This document shows positions 1 through 5,682 of a stretch of DNA of 5,682 nt, piece after piece; position 1 is the stretch's first letter; every line of letters starts with the position of its first letter. The stretch covers positions 1-5,682 of the forward strand of contig CAJTZE010000074.1 in assembly GCA_910584265.1 (NCBI GenBank), given 5' to 3'. Under the pieces are notes generated by a model, which ran no database searches, was not told the origin of the DNA, and saw only the letters and a list, made by a program, of their open reading frames with translations. A program made the position numbers and the translations under genes. The stretch is from an uncultured Dorea sp. GTDB lineage: Bacteria > Bacillota > Clostridia > Lachnospirales > Lachnospiraceae.

Positions 1-85
1 CCTCACATCATTATCATAGAAGATCTGAATTTACAGAAAAATTTTCACACATCCGCCGGTTCTTGATGAGGACGCACACTTTACC

Positions 86-241
86 TTATAATTCTATAAT
101 TTTCTCCCGCAATTTGTACAATATGCCGTTCCGGGCTTTAATCGTGTCCCTTTTCCTTCCAAAGAAAAAGGGTATCAATCCAAGCAGCGCTCCCATCATC
201 AGAGAACCAAAAACTATTGAAATTATCCTTACTGCATCCAT
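86..241 (-). CDS. Small single-pass membrane protein, 51 aa, hypothetical
   Basis: I do not recognise a family. The reading frame starts at ATG (239-241) and ends at TAA (86-88), giving 51 residues. A strong Shine-Dalgarno, AGGAAGGGG (249-257), lies 7 nt before the start, and an extended -10 promoter lies just upstream. Residues 6-27 form one hydrophobic segment with glycines at 12, 17 and 21 (a GxxxG spacing at 17-21), ending in P24-FFF. It is followed by the basic stretch G28-R-K-R and a charged amphipathic tail (residues 29-50). The positive-inside rule suggests the N-terminus is outside and the tail in the cytoplasm. The gene lies 58 nt downstream of the DUF512 gene on the same strand. 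The RBS, promoter and membrane-protein composition make it a likely real gene. Its function is unknown; it could be a small regulatory or scaffold membrane protein. Confidence 0.72.
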   Translation of the reverse strand: MDAVRIISIVFGSLMMGALLGLIPFFFGRKRDTIKARNGILYKLREKIIEL

Positions 242-248
242 CTGTTTT

Positions 249-257
249 CCCCTTCCT
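249..257 (-). promoter_or_regulatory. Shine-Dalgarno of the 51-aa membrane protein
   Basis: The minus strand reads AGGAAGGGG, 7 nt before the ATG at 241. It is the main evidence, with the promoter, that this small frame is translated. Confidence 0.7.
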
Positions 258-268
258 ACTATTTATCC

Positions 269-296
269 ATTATATCATATTCCTCTGCGCTTCCAA
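269..296 (-). promoter_or_regulatory. Extended -10 promoter for the 51-aa membrane protein
   Basis: The minus strand has a consensus -10, TATAAT (269-274), preceded by TGA so that it reads TGnTATAAT (269-277). A 16-nt spacer separates it from TTGGAA (291-296), which matches 4 of 6 bases of the -35 consensus. The expected transcript start is near 262, giving a leader of about 20 nt with the ribosome binding site inside it. The promoter lies directly after the DUF512 stop codon (300-302), so the small gene can be transcribed independently of the upstream operon. Confidence 0.65.
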
Positions 297-299
297 CTT

Positions 300-1727
300 C
301 TATTTTTCTTCCTCCGGATATCCTCTCACATATACAAATTCCTCATTCTCCCTATCCATATGATATTCTCTATCCAAAACCGCATTAATGAAATCCCGGC
401 CGCCCATTTCCACCGGAACAAGCCTCATTCCCAGCTTCTCTTCCGCATCCTGTACCGTCATATCATCCAGAAATACCTGCTCCCCCATCCGCAGCATATT
501 GGACGGAATCACCAGTGTATCTCCCAGATCCGTTCCCTGCTCCTTATATTCCGCCAGCTGATTTACCAAATCCCATCCGGTTATCAATCCGGATACCGTA
601 ATCATCTCTCCAAAAAAATGATTACAGATTGCATATACGCGGATAGTCAGCCCGGGAAATTTTTCCATCATACGGTCTGCAAAGCCGCAGACTGTCGTAT
701 AAGCAAGCTTTCCGGTCGCAATGGTCAGCGTCCGCCTGACATCCACCGGCCGCCCCACAGGCGTTTTTTCCTCTTTTTCCTTCTGAAGCTCTATAAATGC
801 CTCCTCAAATTCCTCCATAAACAGCCGCATCATACCGACGCCGTTCTCCAGCTGGATATACCCGTCATACCGCTCTTCCTCCGGAAACTCCCGCTCTGCC
901 GTGATATACCACTCATCGCTGGCGTGAATAAAATGAAGGCCGTATTCTTCATAGAATCCTTTTTGAAAGCCTTCCACCAGATCGATCACTGCTTTTGCCT
1001 CTTCCTTCGTATACAATTCCAATGGATACAGCCCCTCCCGGTATTTTGTCAGTCCAGCCGGGACCACCGATACGCTCCGCATAAAGGGAAGATATTCAGA
1101 CAAGTCCCGGATACTCCGCTCTAATTCCGCTCCGTCATTGACGCCCTTACAGCATACAATCTGCCCATTCATTTCCACACGGCCTTCATAAAGTCTGTCC
1201 AGATATTTCAGCTTCTCACCCGCGAAACGGTTATGGAGCATCTTACAGCGCAGCTCCGGATTCGTCGTCTGTACCGAAATATTGATAGGCGCAAGCTGCA
1301 TCTGGATTATACGCTCTACATCCCTGTCGCTCATATTGGTCAGCGTAATATAATTTCCCTGCAGGAACGACAGTCTGGAATCATCATCCTTAAAATACAA
1401 AGTTTCCCGCATTCCCGGCGGCATCTGGTCTATAAAGCAGAAAATACACTTGTTGCTGCAGGAGCGGTATTCACTCATCAGGCCGTTCTCAAATTCAATC
1501 CCAAGATCATCCTCATACTCCTTCTCGATCTCAAGAAGCCATTCCTCTCCGTCACCTTTCCGAATTAACGCTTCAATATATTCATCTTTTATCAAAAAAC
1601 GGTAATCAAATACATCCTCAATTTCCTGTCCATTTACTGCAAGCAGCGTATCCCCTGCCTCAATCTCCAGCTCTTCGGCAATGGAACCCGGATATACTTC
1701 TTTGATGATATGCTCCTGTTTTTTCAA
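300..1727 (-). CDS. DUF512 family protein: PDZ-like domain plus radical-SAM-like Fe-S protein
   Basis: Numbering is from the TTG start (475 aa). Residues 5-70 are a PDZ-like domain with a PGSIAEEL-like carboxylate loop and AGDTLLAVNG. Then comes the cysteine cluster C90-x3-C94-x2-C97 (CSNKCIFC), the spacing used by radical SAM enzymes to bind a [4Fe-4S] cluster. The C-terminal two thirds (about 160-470) match the DUF512 region, including HASDEWY (268-274), GVGM (296-299), IATGKLAY (336-343) and the late ITGWDL and MLRMGE motifs. The family is conserved in Clostridia and cyanobacteria; its reaction is not established. I chose TTG at 1725-1727 because AAGGAGAGG (1735-1743) lies 7 nt upstream of it. 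The ATG at 1746-1748 (482 aa) has no RBS and its first codons would be this RBS. The gene is co-directional with hmt-metF, 72 nt upstream, and probably co-transcribed. The family assignment is firm; the function is unknown. Confidence 0.92.
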   Translation of the reverse strand: MKKQEHIIKEVYPGSIAEELEIEAGDTLLAVNGQEIEDVFDYRFLIKDEYIEALIRKGDGEEWLLEIEKEYEDDLGIEFENGLMSEYRSCSNKCIFCFIDQMPPGMRETLYFKDDDSRLSFLQGNYITLTNMSDRDVERIIQMQLAPINISVQTTNPELRCKMLHNRFAGEKLKYLDRLYEGRVEMNGQIVCCKGVNDGAELERSIRDLSEYLPFMRSVSVVPAGLTKYREGLYPLELYTKEEAKAVIDLVEGFQKGFYEEYGLHFIHASDEWYITAEREFPEEERYDGYIQLENGVGMMRLFMEEFEEAFIELQKEKEEKTPVGRPVDVRRTLTIATGKLAYTTVCGFADRMMEKFPGLTIRVYAICNHFFGEMITVSGLITGWDLVNQLAEYKEQGTDLGDTLVIPSNMLRMGEQVFLDDMTVQDAEEKLGMRLVPVEMGGRDFINAVLDREYHMDRENEEFVYVRGYPEEEK

Positions 1728-1734
1728 AACCTTT

Positions 1735-1743
1735 CCTCTCCTT
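1735..1743 (-). promoter_or_regulatory. Ribosome binding site that sets the DUF512 TTG start
   Basis: The minus strand reads AAGGAGAGG, ending 7 nt before TTG at 1727; the AAGGAG core is 10 nt away. It sits inside codons 2-5 of the longer ATG-initiated reading, which argues that the first seven codons of that reading are leader rather than protein. Confidence 0.7.
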
Positions 1744-1749
1744 CTCATT

Positions 1750-1800
1750 TCAGAATAATATATCCGGCTCTTCCACGATCAGAAAACCGGTACCGGACAT
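1750..1800 (-). CDS. Possible 16-codon mini-ORF between hmt-metF and DUF512
   Basis: The hmt-metF stop and this start share a base, as TAATG (1798-1802). A perfect AGGAGG (1809-1814) stands 8 nt before the ATG; it also encodes the two arginines near the end of the upstream protein. The frame encodes MSGTGFLIVEEPDILF and stops at TGA (1750-1752). The DUF512 ribosome binding site begins 6 nt later. Translation here would carry ribosomes across the 72-nt gap and could couple the two large genes, as a short leader would. No longer frame continues from it in any phase, so it does not look like a frameshifted start of DUF512. It may also be chance, because AGGAGG is a common Arg-Arg encoding. No family is recognised. 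Confidence 0.4.
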   Translation of the reverse strand: MSGTGFLIVEEPDILF

Positions 1801-3590
1801 TATTCAAGCCTCCTGACTGCATCTATGATCCGGTTTACCAGCCCTACCCTGTGAAATGGCGTCATCAGATAAAAGCCATCTGCCGATTCATACAATTTCT
1901 GCGCCGTTTCAAAACACAGAGATACTGCTGTTTCCTCCGCTTCTTCTCTTGTCATATCCGGTCTGTATCTGGAGATAATGCGCTCATCCACATGAATTCC
2001 AGGCATCTCATTCTGCATAAACATGGCATTCCGATAGCTCACCAACGGCATCAGCCCGCAGATGATCTTAGCCCCCGTCATCTCCTTCAGTTCCTTTATT
2101 CTCTGGATATCCTCCTCCGAAAATATCGGCTGAGTCAGAAAATAGGCACATCCCGCAGATACCTTCTTACGCATTCTGTCCGCAATAGCATTTTTGTTTA
2201 CACCACTATAATTCAATGCACCTCCGTAATATACCGGATATTCCCCCAATATCTCCTCATTCATATGCTTCAGATATTCCATAAACCGGATAGAATTCAT
2301 ATCAAAGACACCGGTAACCCTTCCCCGGTTATCCGGTTCCACAGGATCTCCGGTAATCACAAGAAAATCCCGTATGCCGTTCACATGCGCACCCAGCACC
2401 TCAGAGCGCAGGCCGATCAGATTCCGGTCCCTCATCGCCACATGGGGCATAACCGAAACGTCCGTCAAGGATTTCGCATATACCGCCAAAAGAGAAGCAT
2501 CCGCCCGGGATCTTGCAAGAGGGGAATCTGAAACCGTTATGATATCCACGCCGTTTTCCTTCAGGGCATATACGCCCTTCCTAAATTTCTCAACCTGCGC
2601 ATCAAAGGGTGCATCCAGCTCCACTACAAATACTTTCTCCCCCTGATTCAATTTTTCTATAAATGCAGTCGGCCGGATATAGCGTTCTTCTCCCGCTCTC
2701 TCCTCTATCCCGGCCGTTTTCTTCGGCTCCGGCCTGCGGCCGCCGATAAGCCTGCTGATGGCCGCAATATGCTCCGGCGTAGTTCCGCAGCACCCTCCGA
2801 CCATATCCGCGCCCAGAGCAAGAATCTCTTCCATCTGCCGTGCATAGTATTCCGGCTCATCCTTATAGCGCATCCTGCCCCGGAGTTCCTGCTGATATCC
2901 CGCATTGGGAAGAACGCTGAGCAGACATTCCTTGGGAAAGGTCTGCTTTTCCAGCAGCTTCCGCAGGTGCAGCGCTCCTGCTCCGCAGTTAAAGCCAAAA
3001 GCATCTACTGTTTCCAGCTCAGTCATCATACGGACAATTTCACCCATTCCATAGCCATACTGCGTGTATCCCATGGGATTCACAGAAAACTGTGTAATTA
3101 CACTATTGTATACACACTTCTCTTTGCAGTATGCAGAAACAGGAGGAATCCACTTTGTTTCAGAAAAGGTTTCAAATACAAAAATCCGAATCCCCTCCTC
3201 CACAAAGACATCAATCAAAAACCGGTACTCATTTAAGATTTGTTCATCGTCCTCCGTGCCCGGCTGCTTGATCGGCCCGATAGAAGCCGCGATCAGCACA
3301 TCCTTCCCCATTTCCTCTACCGCCCTTTTAGCACTGGATACCGCCGAACGGACTGCACTCTCACACATGTCCCTGTCCGGGAACAGGGAATGATTTACCG
3401 CAAAGGTATTCGTCCGTATAAGCTCTGCCCCCGCCCCAATATATTCCTTATGTATGGAAACAATCTGCTCCGGAGCCGCAAGATTTGCTTCCTCCGCCTC
3501 CATTGCAGATGAATATTTCCGGGTGTAATAAGTACCCATGGCACCATCCATCAATAAAATCTTCTCTTTCATCCTGTGTGTAAAATCCAT
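1800..3590 (-). CDS. Bifunctional homocysteine S-methyltransferase / 5,10-methylenetetrahydrofolate reductase (YitJ-like)
   Basis: A 596-aa cytoplasmic fusion protein. Residues 1-285 are a zinc-dependent homocysteine S-methyltransferase barrel: DGAMGT (15-20), RTNTF (59-63), and the zinc ligands C202 (FNCG) and C267-C268 (GGCCG). Residues 310-596 are an FAD-dependent MetF-type reductase that makes 5-methyl-THF from 5,10-methylene-THF. In it, E324 (VVELDAP) matches the catalytic glutamate, followed by ITGDP (412-416), LTQP (485-488) and GLMP (512-515). No cobalamin domain is present. The length fits Bacillus YitJ (about 612 aa). I chose ATG 3588-3590 because GGAGG (3600-3604) lies 9 nt upstream. 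The longer frame to 3689 adds residues not seen in the family and begins inside the promoter's transcribed edge. It heads the minus-strand group with DUF512. The methyl donor of the first domain (methyl-THF, SAM or S-methylmethionine) cannot be told from sequence. No SAM-I riboswitch is seen in the leader. Confidence 0.93.
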   Translation of the reverse strand: MDFTHRMKEKILLMDGAMGTYYTRKYSSAMEAEEANLAAPEQIVSIHKEYIGAGAELIRTNTFAVNHSLFPDRDMCESAVRSAVSSAKRAVEEMGKDVLIAASIGPIKQPGTEDDEQILNEYRFLIDVFVEEGIRIFVFETFSETKWIPPVSAYCKEKCVYNSVITQFSVNPMGYTQYGYGMGEIVRMMTELETVDAFGFNCGAGALHLRKLLEKQTFPKECLLSVLPNAGYQQELRGRMRYKDEPEYYARQMEEILALGADMVGGCCGTTPEHIAAISRLIGGRRPEPKKTAGIEERAGEERYIRPTAFIEKLNQGEKVFVVELDAPFDAQVEKFRKGVYALKENGVDIITVSDSPLARSRADASLLAVYAKSLTDVSVMPHVAMRDRNLIGLRSEVLGAHVNGIRDFLVITGDPVEPDNRGRVTGVFDMNSIRFMEYLKHMNEEILGEYPVYYGGALNYSGVNKNAIADRMRKKVSAGCAYFLTQPIFSEEDIQRIKELKEMTGAKIICGLMPLVSYRNAMFMQNEMPGIHVDERIISRYRPDMTREEAEETAVSLCFETAQKLYESADGFYLMTPFHRVGLVNRIIDAVRRLE

Positions 3591-3599
3591 GCTGTCAAT

Positions 3600-3604
3600 C
3601 CTCC
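3600..3604 (-). promoter_or_regulatory. Ribosome binding site deciding the hmt-metF start
   Basis: The minus strand reads ATGGAGGATTGACAGC directly before the ATG at 3590; GGAGG is 9 nt upstream of the start. No comparable site precedes the more distal in-frame ATG at 3689. Confidence 0.75.
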
Positions 3605-3646
3605 ATCTGCTTTTATAATTCCCGTTTAACTTTCTACATTTTATGC

Positions 3647-3703
3647 ATAACATATCTTCTTTAAATAGCCTGTTTTTCAAGTATAACATAATCCATCTTC
3701 TTT
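3647..3703 (-). repeat. Gapped direct repeat over the hmt-metF promoter and leader
   Basis: On the minus strand AAAGAAGAT, a 5-nt insert GGATT and ATGTTAT (3683-3703) are followed by a second copy, AAAGAAGAT directly joined to ATGTTAT (3647-3662). The 9-nt blocks start 41 nt apart, close to four helical turns. The first copy spans the spacer and the upstream part of the -10; the second is in the leader. It may be a doubled regulator site or a relic of a small duplication. The region is AT-rich, so chance is possible. Confidence 0.4.
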
Positions 3704-3708
3704 CTCCA
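3680..3708 (-). promoter_or_regulatory. Promoter of the hmt-metF / DUF512 transcript
   Basis: The minus strand has TATACT (3680-3685) as -10, with TGT directly before it giving an extended -10. A 17-nt spacer separates it from TGGAGA (3703-3708), which matches 4 of 6 bases of the -35 consensus. The transcript would start near 3673, leaving a leader of about 83 nt. The leader contains the palindrome TTATGCATAA (3641-3650) but no recognisable riboswitch or attenuator. Confidence 0.5.
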
Positions 3709-3720
3709 GATATAAAATAC

Positions 3721-3749
3721 TGGATTCCCGGCCGCTTTTCCTATATAAT
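3721..3749 (+). promoter_or_regulatory. Probable promoter of the DUF554 gene
   Basis: A consensus -10, TATAAT, is at 3744-3749. The best -35 at 17-nt spacing is TGGATT (3721-3726), a weak match of 3 of 6 bases. Transcription would start near 3756, giving a leader of about 55 nt. It is divergent from the hmt-metF promoter, with the two -35 elements about 12 nt apart. Confidence 0.5.
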
Positions 3750-3758
3750 AGAAAAAGC
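3734..3758. promoter_or_regulatory. Imperfect dyad centred on the DUF554 -10 box (possible operator)
   Basis: GCTTTTCCTAT (3734-3744) and ATAGAAAAAGC (3748-3758) are inverted copies with one mismatch in 11 positions, separated by 3 nt. The centre falls inside the TATAAT of the plus-strand promoter. A repressor dimer bound here would block the promoter, but no partner regulator gene is visible nearby. Confidence 0.35.
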
Positions 3759-3810
3759 AGGGAACAAATACTATCTTTAATTCCACTGCAAAACGTAAGG
3801 AGGGATATTT

Positions 3811-4542
3811 ATGCCAATCGGCGTAATTATTAATGTACTTTCCGTCGCAATCGGCGGTATCGTGGGAGCTGCCGCCGGAGAAAAGTTTTCCGATAAATTT
3901 AAAAGCGAACTGAATCTAGTGTTTGGCGCATGTTCGATGGGAATCGGAATCAATTCCATCATCCTGATGAAGAACATGCCGGCTGTCATCTTTGCCGTAG
4001 TCCTCGGAACCAGCATCGGCCTTTTGATCCATCTGGGAGATAAGATCAATCAGGCCGCACTGCTTTTAGAAAAGCCCATCAACCGCTTATTCAAAAACAT
4101 GAACCGCAAAATGCCGGAAAAAGAATTCCAGGCTCTTCTAGTCACAGCACTGGTGCTGTTCTGTGCCAGCGGAACCGGCATCTACGGCTGTCTGGATTCT
4201 GGAATGACCGGTGACCACAGTATTCTCATATCTAAGTCTATCTTAGATTTATTCACTGCACTTGTTTTCGCCTGCAGCCTCGGCTATGTAACCACGATTA
4301 TTGCTGTACCACAGTTTATTATTTTCCTTATCCTGTTCCTGTGTGCAAAAATCATATTTCCGCTCACCACACCGGACATGATCGCGGATTTCAAGGCCTG
4401 CGGCGGAATCCTGATGATCGCCACCGGATTCCGGATTGCAAAGATTAAAATGTTTCCCATTGCAGATATGCTGCCGGCCATGATTCTGGTAATGCCCTGC
4501 AGCCAGCTGTGGTGCACAGTGCTTATCCCGCTCCTTTCCTAA
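3811..4542 (+). CDS. DUF554 family integral membrane protein (YqgA/YdfK-like)
   Basis: A 243-aa polytopic membrane protein. Hydrophobic segments lie roughly at residues 3-22, 36-52, 56-75, 106-124, 145-163, 164-182, 194-210 and 219-240, so seven or eight helices. Family-like features are the N-terminal GxxxNxxxVxxGGxxGxxxG pattern (G4, N8, G15, G16, G19), GIGIN (44-48), LGTSIGxLI (65-73), the mid-protein FCASGTGIYG (117-126), and ATGFRIAKIK (204-213) near the end. AAGGAGGG (3797-3804) precedes the ATG by 6 nt. The length is normal for the family (about 230-250). The function of DUF554 proteins is not established; they have been suggested to be transporters. The gene stands alone, divergent from hmt-metF and followed by a terminator. 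Family call is confident; role unknown. Confidence 0.9.
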   Translation: MPIGVIINVLSVAIGGIVGAAAGEKFSDKFKSELNLVFGACSMGIGINSIILMKNMPAVIFAVVLGTSIGLLIHLGDKINQAALLLEKPINRLFKNMNRKMPEKEFQALLVTALVLFCASGTGIYGCLDSGMTGDHSILISKSILDLFTALVFACSLGYVTTIIAVPQFIIFLILFLCAKIIFPLTTPDMIADFKACGGILMIATGFRIAKIKMFPIADMLPAMILVMPCSQLWCTVLIPLLS

Positions 4543-4563
4543 TTAAATCCTTGGTTTACGTAT

Positions 4564-4611
4564 ATAACAAAATCCTTTATCATCACCATAGACAATAAAG
4601 GATTTTGTTAT
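4564..4611. terminator. Bidirectional intrinsic terminator between convergent genes
   Basis: A perfect 17-bp inverted repeat (arms 4564-4580 and 4595-4611) surrounds a 14-nt loop. The core TCCTTTAT/ATAAAGGA is followed by TTTTGTTATT on the plus strand and TTTTGTTATA on the minus strand, so either direction gives a hairpin with a U-rich tail. It lies 21 nt after the DUF554 stop and 29 nt after the dehydrogenase stop and can serve both genes. Confidence 0.85.
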
Positions 4612-4640
4612 TGGTATATTATTTATCAGAGGGATTATTC

Positions 4641-5411
4641 TTAAAGCATGGAAGTTTTTCCGCCATCGATCAGAATATTCTGTCCGGTACAATACTTCGA
4701 CGCATCAGATGCAAAATATATCAGTATTCCGTCCATATCATCAATATCTCCCCATTTTCCAAGCGGGAGACTCGCGGCAATGTGTTTTGCAAATTCTCCG
4801 GAAAGATGCTCATGGGTCATCTCTGTGTCATATACACCCGGACCAATTGCATTAACAGTAATTCCATAAGGCGCAAATTCAGCCGCCAAAGCACGGGTAA
4901 GATTGATCACGCCTGCTTTGGAAGTATAATATCCCACCTGCCCTTTATTAGCCGCAACACAGCCGATAGATGATGTATTGATAATTTTGCCGTATTTGTT
5001 CTCGATCATATTAGGAACTATATATTTAGTAACCAGGTAAATACTTTTCAGATTCGTATTCAATACCTTATCCCAGTCCTCTGTCGTCTGATCCAAAAAT
5101 GCTCCTTTAATCACAACACCTGCATTATTCACCAGAATATCGATATTTCCAAACTCCTCCAGCACCTTTCCTGCCATATTCTTTATCTGTTCTTCATCCG
5201 TTATATCACAAGGAACCGCCATGCATTTTACTCCGTATTCTTTCTCAATATATTTTTTATTTTCCTCCAGCCGTTCTGCTCTTCTAGCCACAATCGCCAC
5301 ATTCACTCCCTGTGAAGCCAGAGCCTTCGCCCACTGTGCTCCGATTCCCGAGGATGCTCCCGTAACAACCGCATTTTTACCTTTAATATCAAAATAGTTT
5401 TTCATAATCAT
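4641..5411 (-). CDS. Short-chain dehydrogenase/reductase (classical SDR), probably NADP(H)-dependent
   Basis: A 256-aa soluble Rossmann-fold oxidoreductase of normal classical SDR length. It shows the dinucleotide motif TGASSGIG (17-24), NNAG (95-98), N120, the catalytic S148, Y161 and K165 (YYTSK), and PG (191-192). Two arginines (R43, R44) end strand beta-2, where NAD-specific enzymes usually carry an aspartate, so NADP(H) is inferred. The overall look is gluconate 5-dehydrogenase or hydroxysteroid dehydrogenase-like, but the substrate cannot be told from the motifs; names in this family are unreliable. AAGGAG (5417-5422) lies 5 nt before this ATG; an in-frame ATG at 5403-5405 is an alternative 11 nt away. 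The gene follows an MFS transporter remnant by 49 nt, suggesting a transport-plus-oxidoreductase operon. It ends 29 nt from the shared terminator. Confidence 0.9.
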   Translation of the reverse strand: MIMKNYFDIKGKNAVVTGASSGIGAQWAKALASQGVNVAIVARRAERLEENKKYIEKEYGVKCMAVPCDITDEEQIKNMAGKVLEEFGNIDILVNNAGVVIKGAFLDQTTEDWDKVLNTNLKSIYLVTKYIVPNMIENKYGKIINTSSIGCVAANKGQVGYYTSKAGVINLTRALAAEFAPYGITVNAIGPGVYDTEMTHEHLSGEFAKHIAASLPLGKWGDIDDMDGILIYFASDASKYCTGQNILIDGGKTSML

Positions 5412-5460
5412 CTTATCTCCTTATCAATTTTTTTATTCATTAACAGCTTCCATAAAAATA

Positions 5461-5682
5461 TTATGCGTTTTTCCAAAGATTTTTTGTGCCGGCAATAATC
5501 ACCCATGTTAGAATCAAAACTAATGTCATAAATACTACACATGTAATCAAACTTGTTACATAAGAGCCAGTCGCCTCATAAATTGCGCCGTAAATTGGTC
5601 CTGATACTGCACTCGCAACATTACCTACACTAGTGTACTGACCTGTTGATATTTAACCAAATAATTCTGGTAATCACAGTTG
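5461..5682 (-). pseudogene. MFS transporter, C-terminal part, interrupted by two in-frame stops
   Basis: Read on the minus strand from the window edge, one frame gives a coherent major facilitator C-terminus. It has LPELFG, then STGQYTSVGNVAS, the loop GPIYGAIYEATGSY typical of helix 11, a last hydrophobic helix (about 25 residues) and a short basic tail with TAA at 5461-5463. In the same frame TGA (5674-5676) and TAA (5653-5655) flank LPELFG. The TG-x3-SVGN and GP..G.IY..TGSY spacing resembles anion:cation symporter-type MFS proteins, so the frame appears right and the stops appear to be substitutions. The other two frames do not read as MFS protein across this stretch. It lies 49 nt upstream of the dehydrogenase and probably shares its operon. 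Sequencing error near a contig end could also explain the stops. The rest of the gene lies outside the window. Confidence 0.7.

Noticed and set aside
1..85. Possible gene, promoter or terminator at the left edge
   Set aside because: No frame with a ribosome binding site, no stem with a U-tract and no convincing -35/-10 pair. A GTGAGG at the extreme edge could serve a gene beyond the window, but this cannot be judged.
63..1124. Long plus-strand open frame of 353 codons
   Set aside because: It lies antisense to the DUF512 gene, is rich in His, Arg, Pro and Leu without domain motifs, and has no ribosome binding site. It is a shadow of the minus-strand codons.
1787..1796. Palindrome CCGGTACCGG as a possible terminator or operator
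   Set aside because: It is only 10 bp with no loop and no U-tract; it falls within the mini-ORF and has no supporting context.
1710..2531. Plus-strand open frame of 273 codons
   Set aside because: It is antisense to the hmt-metF fusion and shows no protein family features; a composition shadow.
3591..3675. SAM-I or other methionine riboswitch in the hmt-metF leader
   Set aside because: The leader is short, AT-rich and lacks the conserved riboswitch core or a following terminator hairpin.
3591..3689. Longer N-terminus for hmt-metF starting at 3689
   Set aside because: The added 33 residues do not fit the family, there is no Shine-Dalgarno before that ATG, and it lies upstream of the transcript start predicted from the promoter at 3680-3708.
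5414..5446. Ten-codon frame MNKKIDKEIR overlapping the dehydrogenase start
   Set aside because: It has no ribosome binding site of its own and simply contains the dehydrogenase Shine-Dalgarno; probably chance.

Overview
The window looks like chromosomal DNA from a Gram-positive, low-to-mid GC Clostridia, most likely a gut Lachnospiraceae (for example the Blautia/Dorea/Clostridium cluster XIVa type). This rests on strong AGGAGG-type ribosome binding sites, an extended -10 promoter style, a DUF512 (PDZ/radical-SAM-like) gene, and a YitJ-type fused homocysteine methyltransferase/methylenetetrahydrofolate reductase. The genus is an inference from gene content, not from a marker.

Layout. (1) Positions 86-3590, minus strand: a methionine/one-carbon gene (hmt-metF fusion, 596 aa) is followed by a possible 16-codon mini-ORF (TAATG overlap, own AGGAGG), then the DUF512 protein (475 aa from a TTG start), then a 51-aa single-pass membrane protein that has its own extended -10 promoter. 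(2) Positions 3591-3810: divergent promoter region, with a promoter in each direction, a direct repeat over the hmt-metF promoter and a dyad centred on the opposite -10. No SAM riboswitch is seen. (3) Positions 3811-4542, plus strand: a DUF554 membrane protein. (4) Positions 4543-4640: a strong bidirectional hairpin terminator between convergent genes. (5) Positions 4641-5682, minus strand: an NADP-type short-chain dehydrogenase, preceded by the C-terminal end of an MFS transporter that carries two in-frame stop codons in the window.

How they may work together. The fusion protein makes 5-methyl-tetrahydrofolate and/or methylates homocysteine. DUF512 lies downstream of it and is probably co-transcribed, but its function is unknown. 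The MFS-SDR pair looks like a small uptake-and-oxidoreduction operon whose transporter is broken or mis-sequenced. Positions 1-85 hold no gene I can support. No mobile element, CRISPR array, tRNA or rRNA is visible. I do not see a convincing new multi-gene system; the points most worth a second look are the two unannotated small ORFs, the interrupted transporter and the repeat-bearing divergent promoter.
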